Shown in pieces: positions 24,856-34,774 of a stretch of 64,000 nucleotides of DNA. The notes under the pieces are model-generated. The model worked only from the letters and a program-made list of their open reading frames with translations. It did not search any database and was not told the DNA's origin. Each line of letters starts with the position of its first letter. Position 1 is the first letter of the stretch. The translations under genes were made by a program, and so were the position numbers. Origin of the DNA: Clostridium ljungdahlii DSM 13528 (GTDB lineage: Bacteria; Bacillota; Clostridia; Clostridiales; Clostridiaceae); NCBI RefSeq assembly GCF_000143685.1, contig NC_014328.1:3968001-4032000 (forward strand), written 5' to 3'.

Positions 24856-24933
24856 ATAATCTTTTATGTCAAATAAAAAGAATTCACTACTTTATTTCTT
24901 CCTTACATTCAACTAAGTTTTATCTTAATTAAA

Positions 24934-25009
24934 TGGTCGGGGTGACAGGGATTGAACCTGCGACCTCATGGTCCCAAACCACGCGCGCTCCCATCTGCGC
25001 CACACCCCG
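24934..25009 (-). tRNA. tRNA-Pro(TGG), copy 2
   Basis: Same sequence as the tRNA at 23820-23895. It is the first gene of the operon, with the promoter about 60 bp upstream. Confidence 0.95.
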
Positions 25010-25070
25010 TTATTAAGAAATCATCTTGTTTATCTTGAAATCTTTTTTGTAACTCCTGACAACATCAATT

Positions 25071-25099
25071 ATTTTACACGATATATTCTAATTCGTCAA
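25071..25099 (-). promoter_or_regulatory. Promoter of the tRNA operon
   Basis: TTGACG (25094-25099) and TAAAAT (25071-25076) on the minus strand are 17 bp apart, a near-consensus vegetative promoter. It starts about 60 bp before tRNA-Pro and has no other target on this strand before it. Confidence 0.8.
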
Positions 25100-25128
25100 T
25101 ACCCTATTTTACTTTTTTTTATTTTTAT

Positions 25129-25599
25129 TTATAATTCTATGATATCTGGCCTTATAATTTTATCATTTATGCTTATGATAGCAGCGCTTTTCAGCCCATT
25201 TCTAGGCAAAGACGGACTTCCTGGATTAACAAAGTATATACCATCCTCATAGGCTATTTCAGATACATGAGTATGCCCAAATAGGACTATATCTGCCTCT
25301 TCCTCTAAAGCCCTATATCTTAACCTAGATAAATCGTATTTAACGTCATACCTATGCCCATGAGTTATTAAAAACTTTTTACCTTCTATAATTTCTATCC
25401 TTTCAGGAGGGACATCTACAGAAAAGTCACAATTTCCCCTTACGTTTATAATGTTACCATGATAAAATTTTTCTATTTCTTTTACATCTTCTACATTATC
25501 TCCAAGATGAATAATCAAATCCATATGATTTAATACCTGCATAACTTTTTTTACCATTTGCTTGTATCTATGTGTATCACTTACTACTCCTATTTGCAA
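25129..25599 (-). CDS. YfcE/MJ0936-type metallophosphodiesterase
   Basis: A 156-residue calcineurin-like phosphoesterase. Metal ligands appear in order: D8 and H10 in VVSDTH, D35 in IIHLGDNVED, N56 region in NVRGNCD, H86 and H88 in ITHGHRYDV, and GHTHV near 110-114. Family members hydrolyse phosphodiesters in vitro; the true substrate is unclear. Start is TTG at 25599 with GGAGG eight bases upstream, overlapping the last codons of rdgB. It closes the rph-rdgB-yfcE operon, a common clostridial order. Confidence 0.88.
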   Translation of the reverse strand: MQIGVVSDTHRYKQMVKKVMQVLNHMDLIIHLGDNVEDVKEIEKFYHGNIINVRGNCDFSVDVPPERIEIIEGKKFLITHGHRYDVKYDLSRLRYRALEEEADIVLFGHTHVSEIAYEDGIYFVNPGSPSLPRNGLKSAAIISINDKIIRPDIIEL

Positions 25600-25602
25600 A
25601 TT

Positions 25603-26214
25603 CTAAACCTCCTCCATAATGTCCCTCATTTGCTCCTTCAATTTTTTAAGTGCATTAGCTCTATGGCTTATAGAGTTTTTTATTTCATAGGGCAGTTCTC
25701 CAAAAGTTTTATGATATTCGGGCACGTAAAACAGCGGATCATAACCAAATTTATTATTTCCTCTCTCTTCATCACATATTATACCATTTACTTCGCCCTC
25801 AACTTTAAATGTCCTTTTTGAATCCACTATAAGTACTAGTGCACATACAAACTTAGCTTCCCTATCTTGTGGTTTCATACCTTCTAAAAGCTTTAACAGC
25901 TTTTCATTGTTTTTTTTGTCATTTCCATGTTCCCCTGCAAACCTTGCAGAGTACACCCCTGGTGCCCCATTTAGTCCTTTAACCATTAATCCTGAATCAT
26001 CTGCAAGAACCATACACTTATCCTGCAGTATATGGTATATAGTACTGGCTTTTTTATAGGCATTTTCTGAAAATGTTTTTCCATCCTCTAAGATATCCAC
26101 ATTTAAATTCATATCTTTCATAGACAAAATTTCTATAGGATATTTGGAAAGTATTTGCTTAATTTCTCTTATCTTATTACAATTATTGCTTGCCACTACT
26201 AGTTTTTTCATCAT
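25603..26214 (-). CDS. rdgB: RdgB/HAM1 dITP/XTP pyrophosphatase
   Basis: A 203-residue housekeeping enzyme that hydrolyses dITP, XTP and ITP to the monophosphate, keeping damaged purines out of nucleic acids. Visible motifs are [18 protein letters not shown] at the start, [20 protein letters not shown] in the middle, and [10 protein letters not shown] and [10 protein letters not shown] near the end. The upstream frame extends to 26235, but I start at the ATG at 26214 because GGAGGAAA precedes it and its ATGA overlaps the rph stop. Translationally coupled to rph. Confidence 0.95.
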   Translation of the reverse strand: MMKKLVVASNNCNKIREIKQILSKYPIEILSMKDMNLNVDILEDGKTFSENAYKKASTIYHILQDKCMVLADDSGLMVKGLNGAPGVYSARFAGEHGNDKKNNEKLLKLLEGMKPQDREAKFVCALVLIVDSKRTFKVEGEVNGIICDEERGNNKFGYDPLFYVPEYHKTFGELPYEIKNSISHRANALKKLKEQMRDIMEEV

Positions 26215-26957
26215 TTTCCTCCTGTACCTATCCATAGAGAATCCATTTTTAAACTCTCTTTTTGGGCATGAATCATATTGTTTATTCCTTTTTCACCTAA
26301 ACGTAAAAGTTCCTGCAGATCATCTCTAGTAAATGGGCTTTGTTCTCCTGTACCCTGTATTTCAACAAACTCTCCTGAATCCGTCATTACTATGTTCATA
26401 TCCACTTGAGCTCTTGAATCTTCTAAATAACATAAATCAAGCATTCTCACATTATTTACTATTCCCACACTTATAGCACTGACAAAGTCTCTTATAGGAT
26501 AAACTGTAAAAGGGGTACGTTTATGAAGTTTATTTACAGCATCTACAAGTGCTACAAAAGCTCCTGATATAGAAGCAGTTCTAGTTCCTCCATCTGCTTG
26601 GATTACATCACAGTCAACCCATATAGTTTTTTCTCCCATAGCTTTCAAATCCACTACAGATCTAAGTGCTCTTCCTATTATTCTTTGTATTTCCATTGTC
26701 CTTCCATCAATTTTTCCTTTAGTTATATCTCTAATTTTTCTAACTTGAGTAGCCCTAGGCAGCATATTATATTCACAGGTAATCCATCCTTCCCCTTTTC
26801 CTTTTAGGAAAGGAGGTACTCTATCTTCTATAGAAGCAGTACATATTACCTTTGTATCTCCTGTTTCTATAAGTACTGATCCTTCTGCATATTTTGTATA
26901 ATCTCTTGTTATTTTTATAGGCCTAATCTGATCATATTTTCTACCATCAATTCTCAT
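26211..26957 (-). CDS. rph: Ribonuclease PH
   Basis: A 248-residue phosphorolytic exoribonuclease that trims tRNA 3' ends. Conserved sequence includes [20 protein letters not shown] at the start, [34 protein letters not shown] and [20 protein letters not shown], with [19 protein letters not shown] as the phosphate-binding region. Length is normal. It heads an operon with rdgB and the YfcE-type gene; tRNA genes lie next downstream on the same strand, a functional match. Confidence 0.97.
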   Translation of the reverse strand: MRIDGRKYDQIRPIKITRDYTKYAEGSVLIETGDTKVICTASIEDRVPPFLKGKGEGWITCEYNMLPRATQVRKIRDITKGKIDGRTMEIQRIIGRALRSVVDLKAMGEKTIWVDCDVIQADGGTRTASISGAFVALVDAVNKLHKRTPFTVYPIRDFVSAISVGIVNNVRMLDLCYLEDSRAQVDMNIVMTDSGEFVEIQGTGEQSPFTRDDLQELLRLGEKGINNMIHAQKESLKMDSLWIGTGGK

Positions 26958-27001
26958 ACTTTACCTCCAAAATCAAAACTATATTACTAATTATACATCA
27001 A

Positions 27002-27991
27002 TTATTTCAACTTTTCCTCTAGTACAAATAACTCATCTCTTTTAGGCGGTACAACCTCTTTTTCAAATTCATCACAAACCAATATTCCCTTTTCCCTGGT
27101 AATTTTGCCTATAATATATGCATTAATATTTTGGCTTTTTAAAAGTTTAACGAGTTTATTTCCATCTTTTGTAGTAATGAGCATACTTCCTGAAGATATA
27201 AACCTCAAAGGATCAACTGCGTACTTATTACATATCTTTTCTGTTATTTTAGTAATTGGCATCTTATTTTTATATACTTTAAATCCTACTTTACTTGCCT
27301 TGGCAACTTCCCAAAGTGCCCCTAGTACTCCACCTTCAGTTATGTCATGCATAGAATTTACTCCTGATTTTGCTGATAAAATCCCCTCTTTTACCACACT
27401 TATATATTTTATATAACCTTTTGCCTCTTTTATTTCCTCAGTGGTAAGTATATTCTTTAACTTATCTTCGTAGTCATTTACTACAATACTAGTTCCTTCC
27501 AGGCACAAATGTTTTGTTACCAGTATATCATCCCCTTCTTTTGCACCTGAAGTAGCTACAGCTTCTCCGCTTTTTCCTTTTCCTATTACAGTACAGGATA
27601 TTACCATTTTATTTACAGCTCTTGTTATTTCCGTATGCCCGCCTAAAATTTCCACATTTAGTTTTTCCGTTTCCTCACTGATTTCTTCCATAATTCTTCT
27701 TATGTCTTCTAAAGAACTACTTTCTGGAGCTAAAATCGTAACTAAAATTCCAACAGGCTCAACCCCACAAGATGCTATATCATTACAATTTATATGAACT
27801 GCAAGCTTTCCACTGTTCACACTAGCCCCTGTAATAGGATCTGTAGACATGACACATTCCATATCTCCAAAATTAACTACACTGCAGTCCTCTCCTATAC
27901 CGCTTCTTATTCTCACATCTTCTCGTACTACTTTCCTATTTTCATCTATTATAGTTTTTAAATCTTCCCAATTTAATTTTCCAGCTTTCAT
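27002..27991 (-). CDS. AIR-synthase-related (HypE/PurM-like) protein
   Basis: A 329-residue PurM-fold ATP-binding protein. The N-terminus has IRSGIGEDCSVVNFGD and MSTDPITGA, the middle HINCNDIASCGVEPVGILVT and LGGHTEITRAV, and the C-terminal half HDITEGGVLGALWEVA. These match the HypE / hydrogenase-expression branch of AIR synthases, but the C-terminal Cys of true HypE (PRIC) is absent: it ends KRDELFVLEEKLK. Hydrogenase maturation genes are not nearby, so the substrate is unknown. It is followed by the rph operon. Confidence 0.8.
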   Translation of the reverse strand: MKAGKLNWEDLKTIIDENRKVVREDVRIRSGIGEDCSVVNFGDMECVMSTDPITGASVNSGKLAVHINCNDIASCGVEPVGILVTILAPESSSLEDIRRIMEEISEETEKLNVEILGGHTEITRAVNKMVISCTVIGKGKSGEAVATSGAKEGDDILVTKHLCLEGTSIVVNDYEDKLKNILTTEEIKEAKGYIKYISVVKEGILSAKSGVNSMHDITEGGVLGALWEVAKASKVGFKVYKNKMPITKITEKICNKYAVDPLRFISSGSMLITTKDGNKLVKLLKSQNINAYIIGKITREKGILVCDEFEKEVVPPKRDELFVLEEKLK

Positions 27992-28067
27992 AAAAATTCC
28001 TTCTTTCTAAAAATAAACAAGCACTATTTTACATCTCACCTCATATTATATATATAAGGATTAATTT

Positions 28068-29489
28068 ATGGTAGGTGTGAATATTTTGAAATATATAGGA
28101 CCTTTTTTGAGAATTAATAAGGTAAACCCGGCTAACATCAAAAATCAACTATTTTATTTATCAAAAGAATCTTTAAAGGAAATTGTACTGCACTCAGAAT
28201 GCGGAGTTTCCACTCCAGTTAAAGAACTTGATATAAAAAACATACCCAACTTTGATATTAACACATTTAAAGGTGTTTCTCCACTTATATGTATTTATAG
28301 GAAAGCAAACCCTATTCTCATAAATATGGACAATAAGTTATGTTGGAACCAAGATAAATTTAAAAAAGAAATAAACATAGATAGCAATACACTTATGACT
28401 CTATGTTTACTAGAACTTTGTGATTACTATAATCTATTTAACAACATAGATAAAAGAAATTATAATTTAGGGAAATTGTATGAATCCCTTTGTAAAAGTC
28501 AATTAAAATTTTATGCTCTGCACTTTAGAAATAATGAAGGTGTATTTACAGATAAAAAACTAGAAGACGGTTCCCTTATGGATGACTTAAAATTTGCAGA
28601 TAAAAATAAAAAGTTCAAATTTTCATCTCAGGCACTTTTAATGGCTGCCTACTACAAATGCAGCACTTTACTTGAAGGAGAAGAAAGGGAGGACTTTAGA
28701 AATTTTTCTTTTGACATTCTAAATATGCTTATAAAATTAAAAGAAGACTTGTATGATTTATCTTTTGAAGAACTTACAAGATTATGCTTTGGTCTTAATA
28801 TATTCTACAGCTATTCCAAAGACTTGACCTGTAAAGATCTAATACTCGACATATCAGAGCTTATATTTGAAAAATTTTATTCTGACAACACCTTGGCTGA
28901 ATCTTTAAGAGAAACAGATGTAGAAAATGATTCATTGAATTATATAAATTATATGCTTATATATAAGTACACAAATATTATAAAGTCTAAGGACAATGCC
29001 GACTTTATATTTAAAAGACTTTTAAAGTTGTATGATGCAGAAAAAGGATTATTTATTAAAAATACCTCCAAAAAAAACATTGAATTTACATGTTTAGAAA
29101 TCATGCTATATCTTATAGTCTTTCTCATAGATGTAGATGTATATAAGGATAAAGATAAAAACAGTTTAATAGTACTGGACATATTTAAGCGTCAGCTTAT
29201 AGACTCAGGTATAATTTTAAGTTGGCCTGATGCCCCTGATCTAAGCAGTGCAGAAAGGTACGAAAACTTTTCTCTTAAATCTGAAGATTTAAGAGAAGAA
29301 CAAAATTTTAAAACAGATTCAATTCCATCACCTGAATCATGTGAAATAGCACCTGTTTTTACCAAATACGTAACTTACAGCAGAAAAAAGGAAAGTTTTA
29401 AATCTGTAAAAACTTCCTTTGACGCCTATAAAAATATGTCTATATTTTTTCTTGTAATACATCTTTTAAGTCCTAAAATAGCACAATAA
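28068..29489 (+). CDS. Conserved clostridial helical protein of unknown function
   Basis: A 473-residue soluble protein, divergent from the AIR-synthase-related gene. It is almost all helix with repeated paired helices (SSQALLMAAYYKCSTLLEGE; MLIYKYTNIIKSKDNADFIF; CLEIMLYLIVFLIDVDVYKD), resembling an alpha/alpha barrel or a TPR-like solenoid, but I recognise no family. There is no signal peptide, despite one hydrophobic helix near the C-terminus. A 58-residue Cys-rich gene follows in the same direction. Confidence 0.6.
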   Translation: MVGVNILKYIGPFLRINKVNPANIKNQLFYLSKESLKEIVLHSECGVSTPVKELDIKNIPNFDINTFKGVSPLICIYRKANPILINMDNKLCWNQDKFKKEINIDSNTLMTLCLLELCDYYNLFNNIDKRNYNLGKLYESLCKSQLKFYALHFRNNEGVFTDKKLEDGSLMDDLKFADKNKKFKFSSQALLMAAYYKCSTLLEGEEREDFRNFSFDILNMLIKLKEDLYDLSFEELTRLCFGLNIFYSYSKDLTCKDLILDISELIFEKFYSDNTLAESLRETDVENDSLNYINYMLIYKYTNIIKSKDNADFIFKRLLKLYDAEKGLFIKNTSKKNIEFTCLEIMLYLIVFLIDVDVYKDKDKNSLIVLDIFKRQLIDSGIILSWPDAPDLSSAERYENFSLKSEDLREEQNFKTDSIPSPESCEIAPVFTKYVTYSRKKESFKSVKTSFDAYKNMSIFFLVIHLLSPKIAQ

Positions 29490-29619
29490 TAATACATCAG
29501 TACTAAAAGTTTTTAAAAATATTTTTTAATATTTAGGACATAATAATATAACTACAGTACAAGCACTTCATAATTTAACTTTAAAACTAAGTCTGCTTCT
29601 ATAAGGTAGGTGATACCTA

Positions 29620-29796
29620 ATGATGAATATTAATTGCTCGGAAAGTTGCATACATGAAAAAAACGGAAAATGTACCTTAGATCAAATTAATGCTATTACA
29701 AACCTTTCATCTTTAGAAACAAACTGTATATATTTTACTCCAAAAGGACAATTAAAAAGCACTTCAAACCAATTTACAAATCTCAATTCTAATTAA
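29620..29796 (+). CDS. Small cysteine-rich clostridial protein (58 aa)
   Basis: ATG-ATG at 29620 follows AGGTGAT. The 58-residue product has four Cys: two in NCSESCIHEKNGKC-type spacing near the start plus C19 region and a fourth in LETNCIYF. This looks like a small metal (zinc or iron-sulfur) knuckle of a type common in clostridia, sometimes mislabelled as an acyl-carrier dehydratase. A near-palindrome TAGGTGATACCTA overlaps the ribosome site. A terminator follows 7 bp after the stop. Confidence 0.68.
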   Translation: MMNINCSESCIHEKNGKCTLDQINAITNLSSLETNCIYFTPKGQLKSTSNQFTNLNSN

Positions 29797-29802
29797 CGAA
29801 AG

Positions 29803-29826
29803 GGTCTCATATTTATGAGACCTTTT
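29803..29826. terminator. Terminator between two convergent genes
   Basis: GGTCTCAT (29803-29810) pairs with ATGAGACC (29815-29822) around a 4-base loop, followed by TTTT. Flanking A- and T-runs let it act in both directions. Confidence 0.88.
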
Positions 29827-29856
29827 CAAGCCTTGTAAAAAGTACTATATGCTCTA

Positions 29857-31473
29857 TCAATGAACATCTAAATAAGCTTTATCTAACTTTATATTTCCCA
29901 ATTTATTAGTATAAATACCCTGTACATAGTTTTTTTGACTTATAATTACATCATTGAAATATAAGGGGATGATTGGCATGTCTTCCATCAACATATTTTC
30001 CATTTCCTTAAGTATCTCTATTCTTTTAGTTCCATCTTTCTCAAATTTAGCATTCATAAATTTATTGTCAAATTGCACATTTCTATATCCATACAAATTA
30101 TATTGGGATGCAGACCTCCACATATCCAAAAACGACAGAGGATAATCATAGTATCCCTCGTATTTTATCTCTGCCATATCATAATCACCTTTTTTTAACT
30201 TCTCATTGAATTTAGAAGCCTCATATCCTTCACACTTCACATCTATCCCAACAGCTTTTTTTATACTTTCACCTATGGCTTCACATGTTTTTTTGTTTTC
30301 AACTGTATCCAAATATATGAGTTTTAATGAAGCTTCTCCATAACTAGAACTTACACTTTTCATCATATCAGAAGCTTTTTTTATATCTTCATTGCCTTGA
30401 AAAAATACCTTATTTATATACTTGCCATTCAATCCATCCCCTGTATACTGGGGTATATAAGAATATGACTCCAAAGCAGTGCTATTTAATATATTTTTAA
30501 CTATATTATTTCTATTAATAGAAGCAGCTACTGCCTTCCTAAAACTATTGTCATTTGCAATACCACTCCTTTTTAAATTAAAAGCTATGCCTTCCCCTTG
30601 AAGTAAAGGCGAAACTTTATATTTTGCCTTACCTTCTATAGTTTTTAATTCTCCTAAAGGAGGATCTGTGAACACATTTATTGTAGAGCTTTGAAATGCA
30701 GCAAGTGCACTTTCTTTAGTTTTTAAGGAACTCAATGTTATACTATTACTTTTCACCTGTGCCTTGTTCCAGTAATGAGAATTCTTCTTTAATGTAATCT
30801 CCCCGCTGTCAGATATATTGTTTATACAAAAACTCCCTGAATACATTATTGATCTATAGTCTTTTTTCCAATCTATGAGTTTAGAATCAATATTTCTAAG
30901 TGCATATATAGGCTGAGATAGTATATTCAAAAAATAATTACAGGGATAATTTAATCTTATATTGAGTGTTTTATTATTCAAAGCAGTTATAGCTACATTA
31001 TTAAAATCACACTTTCCTTTTCTATAATCTTCTACTCCAAATATACAATTTAACTGATCTGAAAATATGTTATTTGTGTTTTTATTTAAAATATCAGAAA
31101 AAAAGTTCACAAAGTCATTTGCAGTAATATCAGAACCATCACTCCACTTTCCATCTTTCCTTATTTTAAAAGTATAATTAGTTCCATCTTGACTTATATC
31201 CCAACTTTCAGCAAGTGCAGGAACTATTTTGCCATTTTCATCACAATTCACAAGTCCTTCAAATGTGTTTGCAAGTATATCCTTTTCCCTTAAATTATTG
31301 GAATCAAGCATTATAAGATCTTCAGGTAACTTACCCAAATTATATGTCACATTATTCTTATAATTACTGCTTTCAGTTTGCTCAACTTTCTTTTGCAAAG
31401 ATCCTCCAATTAAAGTTATAGAAACTATGGAAATTATGAGCATACCTAATATTATATAAATAAATTTCTTCAT
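29857..31473 (-). CDS. Peptide/solute-binding protein of an ABC transporter (SBP_bac_5)
   Basis: A 538-residue OppA/DppA-like substrate-binding protein. Residues 5-27 are a hydrophobic segment, then LPEDLIMLDSNNLREKDILA, LANTFEGLVNCDENGKIVPA, LAESWDISQDGTNYTFKIRK and GKWSDGSDITANDFV, the family signature. The end has PIIPLYFNDVIISQKNYVQG. The usual lipobox Cys is missing: the site reads LIGGS, so it may stay anchored by its N-terminal helix. No permease or ATPase gene is adjacent, so it works with a transporter elsewhere. Confidence 0.88.
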   Translation of the reverse strand: MKKFIYIILGMLIISIVSITLIGGSLQKKVEQTESSNYKNNVTYNLGKLPEDLIMLDSNNLREKDILANTFEGLVNCDENGKIVPALAESWDISQDGTNYTFKIRKDGKWSDGSDITANDFVNFFSDILNKNTNNIFSDQLNCIFGVEDYRKGKCDFNNVAITALNNKTLNIRLNYPCNYFLNILSQPIYALRNIDSKLIDWKKDYRSIMYSGSFCINNISDSGEITLKKNSHYWNKAQVKSNSITLSSLKTKESALAAFQSSTINVFTDPPLGELKTIEGKAKYKVSPLLQGEGIAFNLKRSGIANDNSFRKAVAASINRNNIVKNILNSTALESYSYIPQYTGDGLNGKYINKVFFQGNEDIKKASDMMKSVSSSYGEASLKLIYLDTVENKKTCEAIGESIKKAVGIDVKCEGYEASKFNEKLKKGDYDMAEIKYEGYYDYPLSFLDMWRSASQYNLYGYRNVQFDNKFMNAKFEKDGTKRIEILKEMENMLMEDMPIIPLYFNDVIISQKNYVQGIYTNKLGNIKLDKAYLDVH

Positions 31474-31618
31474 ATATATCTCCTCATTCCCAATTCATGG
31501 GATACTATTTAAATTATTGTCACTTATTATAAAAATAAACAAATTAGACTGTATTATTTTTAATCCATGTTTTTTATGATATAATGTTCACGTACATTTA
31601 GATATAAGGAGTGTAAAT

Positions 31619-31825
31619 ATGATACTTACATTAGAAGTTTTAGGCATTTTAACTATGTGTACTATTATGTTTGTTTCAATTTGGGGATTTATAATTATGA
31701 AGCAAATGTTATCCCAATTAAAATATAGAAACTATTTAGTAGAAAAACTAACTCAATATATGCATTTTTTGACAAAGAAAAATGACGTTTCTCAAACTAA
31801 AACAGACAATAATAAAAAGGAATAA
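31619..31825 (+). CDS. Small single-pass membrane protein (68 aa)
   Basis: A 68-residue protein with one membrane helix (about residues 3-28, LEVLGILTMCTIMFVSIWGF) and a polar basic tail. AAGGAG is upstream, and a strong bidirectional terminator overlaps its end. Family not recognised. Confidence 0.6.
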   Translation: MILTLEVLGILTMCTIMFVSIWGFIIMKQMLSQLKYRNYLVEKLTQYMHFLTKKNDVSQTKTDNNKKE

Positions 31826-31858
31826 GAAAGCTTTAAAATAGTTTTCTATTCCTTTATT
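31816..31858. terminator. Bidirectional terminator between small membrane gene and gatB
   Basis: AAAGGAATAAGAAA pairs with TTTTCTATTCCTTT, with T-runs outside on both strands. It separates convergent genes. Confidence 0.82.
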
Positions 31859-31861
31859 TAG

Positions 31862-33292
31862 TTAGTTTTTATTAAATTCTCTATTTACAAGGTCATTTAC
31901 AATCTTAGGATTTGCCTTTCCCTTAGTTTCTTTCATAACTAAACCTATCATAAATTTAATAGCTCTTTTCTTACCGTTTTTATAATCTTCTAATGGTTTA
32001 GGATTGTCTTTCATAACCTTTTTTATTATCTGCAGAATTTCATCTTCACTGCTATTTTGTAAAAAGTTCCTCTTCTCAATTATTTCTTCAGGTTTTGCAC
32101 CACTTACAAACATTTCCTCCATTATTTCTTTACCTATATTATTAGAGATCATACCTGAGTCTATAAATTTGATTAAACTTACTAGGTCTTCCGGCTTAAA
32201 TTTAAGCTCATTTAATGATACTGATTTTTCATTCATAAGCCTTGATATATCTCCCATAATCCAGTTAAAAGCAGCTTTAGGGTTTCGGCTTAACTTGGCA
32301 GTTTTCTCAAAGAAATCTGCTGCCCCCATATTTAATATTAGTACCTCAGCATCGTGTTTTGAAACATTGTACTCCTTAGTAAATCTCTCCACTTTATCAT
32401 AAGGAAGTTCAGGTATAGTTTTTCTTATATCCTCTATCCATTCATTTGAAATATTTATAGCTGTTAAATCCCCTTCTGGAAAGTATCTATAATCTCTAGC
32501 TTGTTCTTTAGCCCTCATAACCTCAGTTCTATTTTTAGACTCATTCCATCTTCTGGTTTCTTGTACTATCTTTTCTCCAGACTCTACAGCCTTTACTTGC
32601 CTTAAATATTCATACTCAAAAGCTTTCTCAAGAGCTTTAAAGGAATTCACATTCTTTATTTCCACTTTTACACCAAATTTTCTACTGCCTTTAGGTCTTA
32701 TAGACATATTACCATCACACCTTAAAGAACCTTGTTCCATCTTACAATTTGAAACTCCTATGGATCTCAAAATATTTTTTAACTTTTGAAGATAACAGGT
32801 AGCTTCCTCTGGGGTTCTTATATCTGGTTTGGACACTACCTCTATAAGAGGTACACCTGCTCTATTGTAATTTATCAAGGTACCTGCTTTTGTATGAATT
32901 AGTTTTGCTGCGTCCTCTTCCATATGTATTCTTTCAATACCTATTTTCTTTTTTTCTCCCTCACTATTTTCTACCTCAATGTATCCATCTCTACATAAAG
33001 GAAATCTGTGTTGGGTTATTTGATAATTTTTAGGGCAATCCGGATAAAAATAATTTTTTCTATCCATTCTACTCTTTTTATTTATTGAGCAATTAAGGGC
33101 AATTCCCGATTTTATGGTATACTCTATTACCTTTTTATTTATTCTAGGGAGCGCACCTGGAAGTGCAAGGCATATTGGACAAACGTGACTATTGGGTTCT
33201 CCTCCAAATTCAGTGCTGCATCCACAATACATCTTAGTTTTTGTCGAAAGCTCTACATGAACTTCCAGGCCAATTACCAATTCATATTCCAT
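31862..33292 (-). CDS. gatB: Asp/Glu-tRNA amidotransferase subunit B
   Basis: A 476-residue GatB, the kinase/transferase subunit that converts Glu-tRNA-Gln or Asp-tRNA-Asn to the amide form. It starts with ELVIGLEVHVELSTKTKMYC, has zinc-binding Cys pairs (CGCSTEF; HVCPICLALPGALP), MDRKNYFYPDCPKNYQITQ and the C-terminal YqeY-like tail domain ending NPKIVNDLVNREF. Last gene of gatC-gatA-gatB; only 5 bp separate it from gatA. Confidence 0.97.
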   Translation of the reverse strand: MEYELVIGLEVHVELSTKTKMYCGCSTEFGGEPNSHVCPICLALPGALPRINKKVIEYTIKSGIALNCSINKKSRMDRKNYFYPDCPKNYQITQHRFPLCRDGYIEVENSEGEKKKIGIERIHMEEDAAKLIHTKAGTLINYNRAGVPLIEVVSKPDIRTPEEATCYLQKLKNILRSIGVSNCKMEQGSLRCDGNMSIRPKGSRKFGVKVEIKNVNSFKALEKAFEYEYLRQVKAVESGEKIVQETRRWNESKNRTEVMRAKEQARDYRYFPEGDLTAINISNEWIEDIRKTIPELPYDKVERFTKEYNVSKHDAEVLILNMGAADFFEKTAKLSRNPKAAFNWIMGDISRLMNEKSVSLNELKFKPEDLVSLIKFIDSGMISNNIGKEIMEEMFVSGAKPEEIIEKRNFLQNSSEDEILQIIKKVMKDNPKPLEDYKNGKKRAIKFMIGLVMKETKGKANPKIVNDLVNREFNKN

Positions 33293-33297
33293 AATTT

Positions 33298-34755
33298 TTA
33301 CACCTCACTAATTTGTGGACTCATTTTATGCCAGTTAGTAGATTGTTCAAAACTATAAGCTATATTAAAGATTGTATCTTCTCTATAATAATTTGTCATA
33401 ATTTGAAATCCTACTGGAAGTCCATCTACCATACCACAAGGTACAGATATAGCCGGCATACCGGATACATTAGCAGGGAGCACATAAACATCTGAAAGGT
33501 ACATAGATAATGCATTCTTTTTCTTCTCGCCTATTTTAAATGCAGTAGTAGGTGAAGTAGGTGCTATAAGTGCATCAAATTCCTTCATGACTTCCTCAAA
33601 TTGGTTTTTTATAAGGTTTCTAACTTTAAGTGCCTTTTCATAATACTCATCATAGTAACCTTTAGAAAGCATATATGTTCCTAACATTATTCTTCTCTTA
33701 ACTTCCATTCCCAATGCTTCACTTCTAGATTTAAAATATAAGTCCCTGTAGTCCTTAAAATTTTTTGATCTATATCCATATCTTATTCCATCAAATCTAG
33801 CTAAATTTGAAGAAACTTCAGCACTTGCAATTACATAATAAACTGCCATAGAATACTTTACAAGTGGAATAGAACACTCTTTAACCTCAGCCCCATTTGC
33901 CTTTAGTACATCTACAGCTTCTTCTATGGATTTTCTAATTCTATCATCTAACCCATCCTCAAAATATTCTTTAGGTATACCTATCTTCATGCCTTTAATA
34001 TCTTTAGTCAAACTTTTGCTATAATCCGGTACTTTCATATCTACTGTAGTAAAATCATTTTTATCAGACCCTGCTATACATTGTGTTAAACATGCACAAT
34101 CTTCTATATCTGCTGACATAAGACCTATTTGGTCTAAAGTTGAAGCAAACGCAACTGCTCCATACCTAGAAACTCTTCCGTAAGTTGGCTTTAAACCTAC
34201 TACACCACACAGACATGCAGGCTGCCTTACAGAACCACCTGTATCTGTTCCAAGAGACATTACAGATTCACCAGCTGAAACTGAAACAGCCGATCCACCT
34301 GAAGATCCTCCCGGAACTCTGCTTAAATCCCAGGGGTTTCTGGCTAACTTAAAAGCACTTTTTTCATTTGAAGATCCCATGGCAAATTCGTCCATATTTG
34401 CCTTTCCAATTATTATTCCATCCTCAGCCTCTATCCTTTTTATTACGCTAGCATCATAAGGAGATATGTATCCCTGAAGCATCTTTGAAGCACAAGAGTT
34501 TTGCATACCCTTAACGCTTATATTATCTTTTATAGAAATAGGTATTCCAAAAAGTCCACCCATTTTTTCACCATGTTTTATTTTCTTATCCAAATCCTTT
34601 GCTCTTTTAAGTGCTCCCTCTTTTTCTACATATAAATAAGCTCCCAATATAGTATCAAATTTATTTATTCTATTTAAATAGGATCTTACAATTTCTTCTA
34701 CACTTATTTCTTTGTTTTTCAACATATTTCTAATTTCATGTGCAGTCAGCTTCAT
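33298..34755 (-). CDS. gatA: Asp/Glu-tRNA amidotransferase subunit A
   Basis: A 485-residue amidase. It shows the Ser-cisSer-Lys triad: Lys in [12 protein letters not shown] (about residue 76), and [14 protein letters not shown] plus [15 protein letters not shown] carrying the two serines. It releases ammonia from glutamine for GatB. ATG behind AGGAGGTGGTTTT. It lies 20 bp downstream of gatC. Confidence 0.97.
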   Translation of the reverse strand: MKLTAHEIRNMLKNKEISVEEIVRSYLNRINKFDTILGAYLYVEKEGALKRAKDLDKKIKHGEKMGGLFGIPISIKDNISVKGMQNSCASKMLQGYISPYDASVIKRIEAEDGIIIGKANMDEFAMGSSNEKSAFKLARNPWDLSRVPGGSSGGSAVSVSAGESVMSLGTDTGGSVRQPACLCGVVGLKPTYGRVSRYGAVAFASTLDQIGLMSADIEDCACLTQCIAGSDKNDFTTVDMKVPDYSKSLTKDIKGMKIGIPKEYFEDGLDDRIRKSIEEAVDVLKANGAEVKECSIPLVKYSMAVYYVIASAEVSSNLARFDGIRYGYRSKNFKDYRDLYFKSRSEALGMEVKRRIMLGTYMLSKGYYDEYYEKALKVRNLIKNQFEEVMKEFDALIAPTSPTTAFKIGEKKKNALSMYLSDVYVLPANVSGMPAISVPCGMVDGLPVGFQIMTNYYREDTIFNIAYSFEQSTNWHKMSPQISEV

Positions 34756-34774
34756 AAAACCACCTCCTGTAAAA

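Noticed and set aside
27002..27991. True hydrogenase maturation factor HypE
   Set aside because: The C-terminal cysteine needed for the carbamoyl/cyano transfer is absent and no hyp or hydrogenase genes are nearby.
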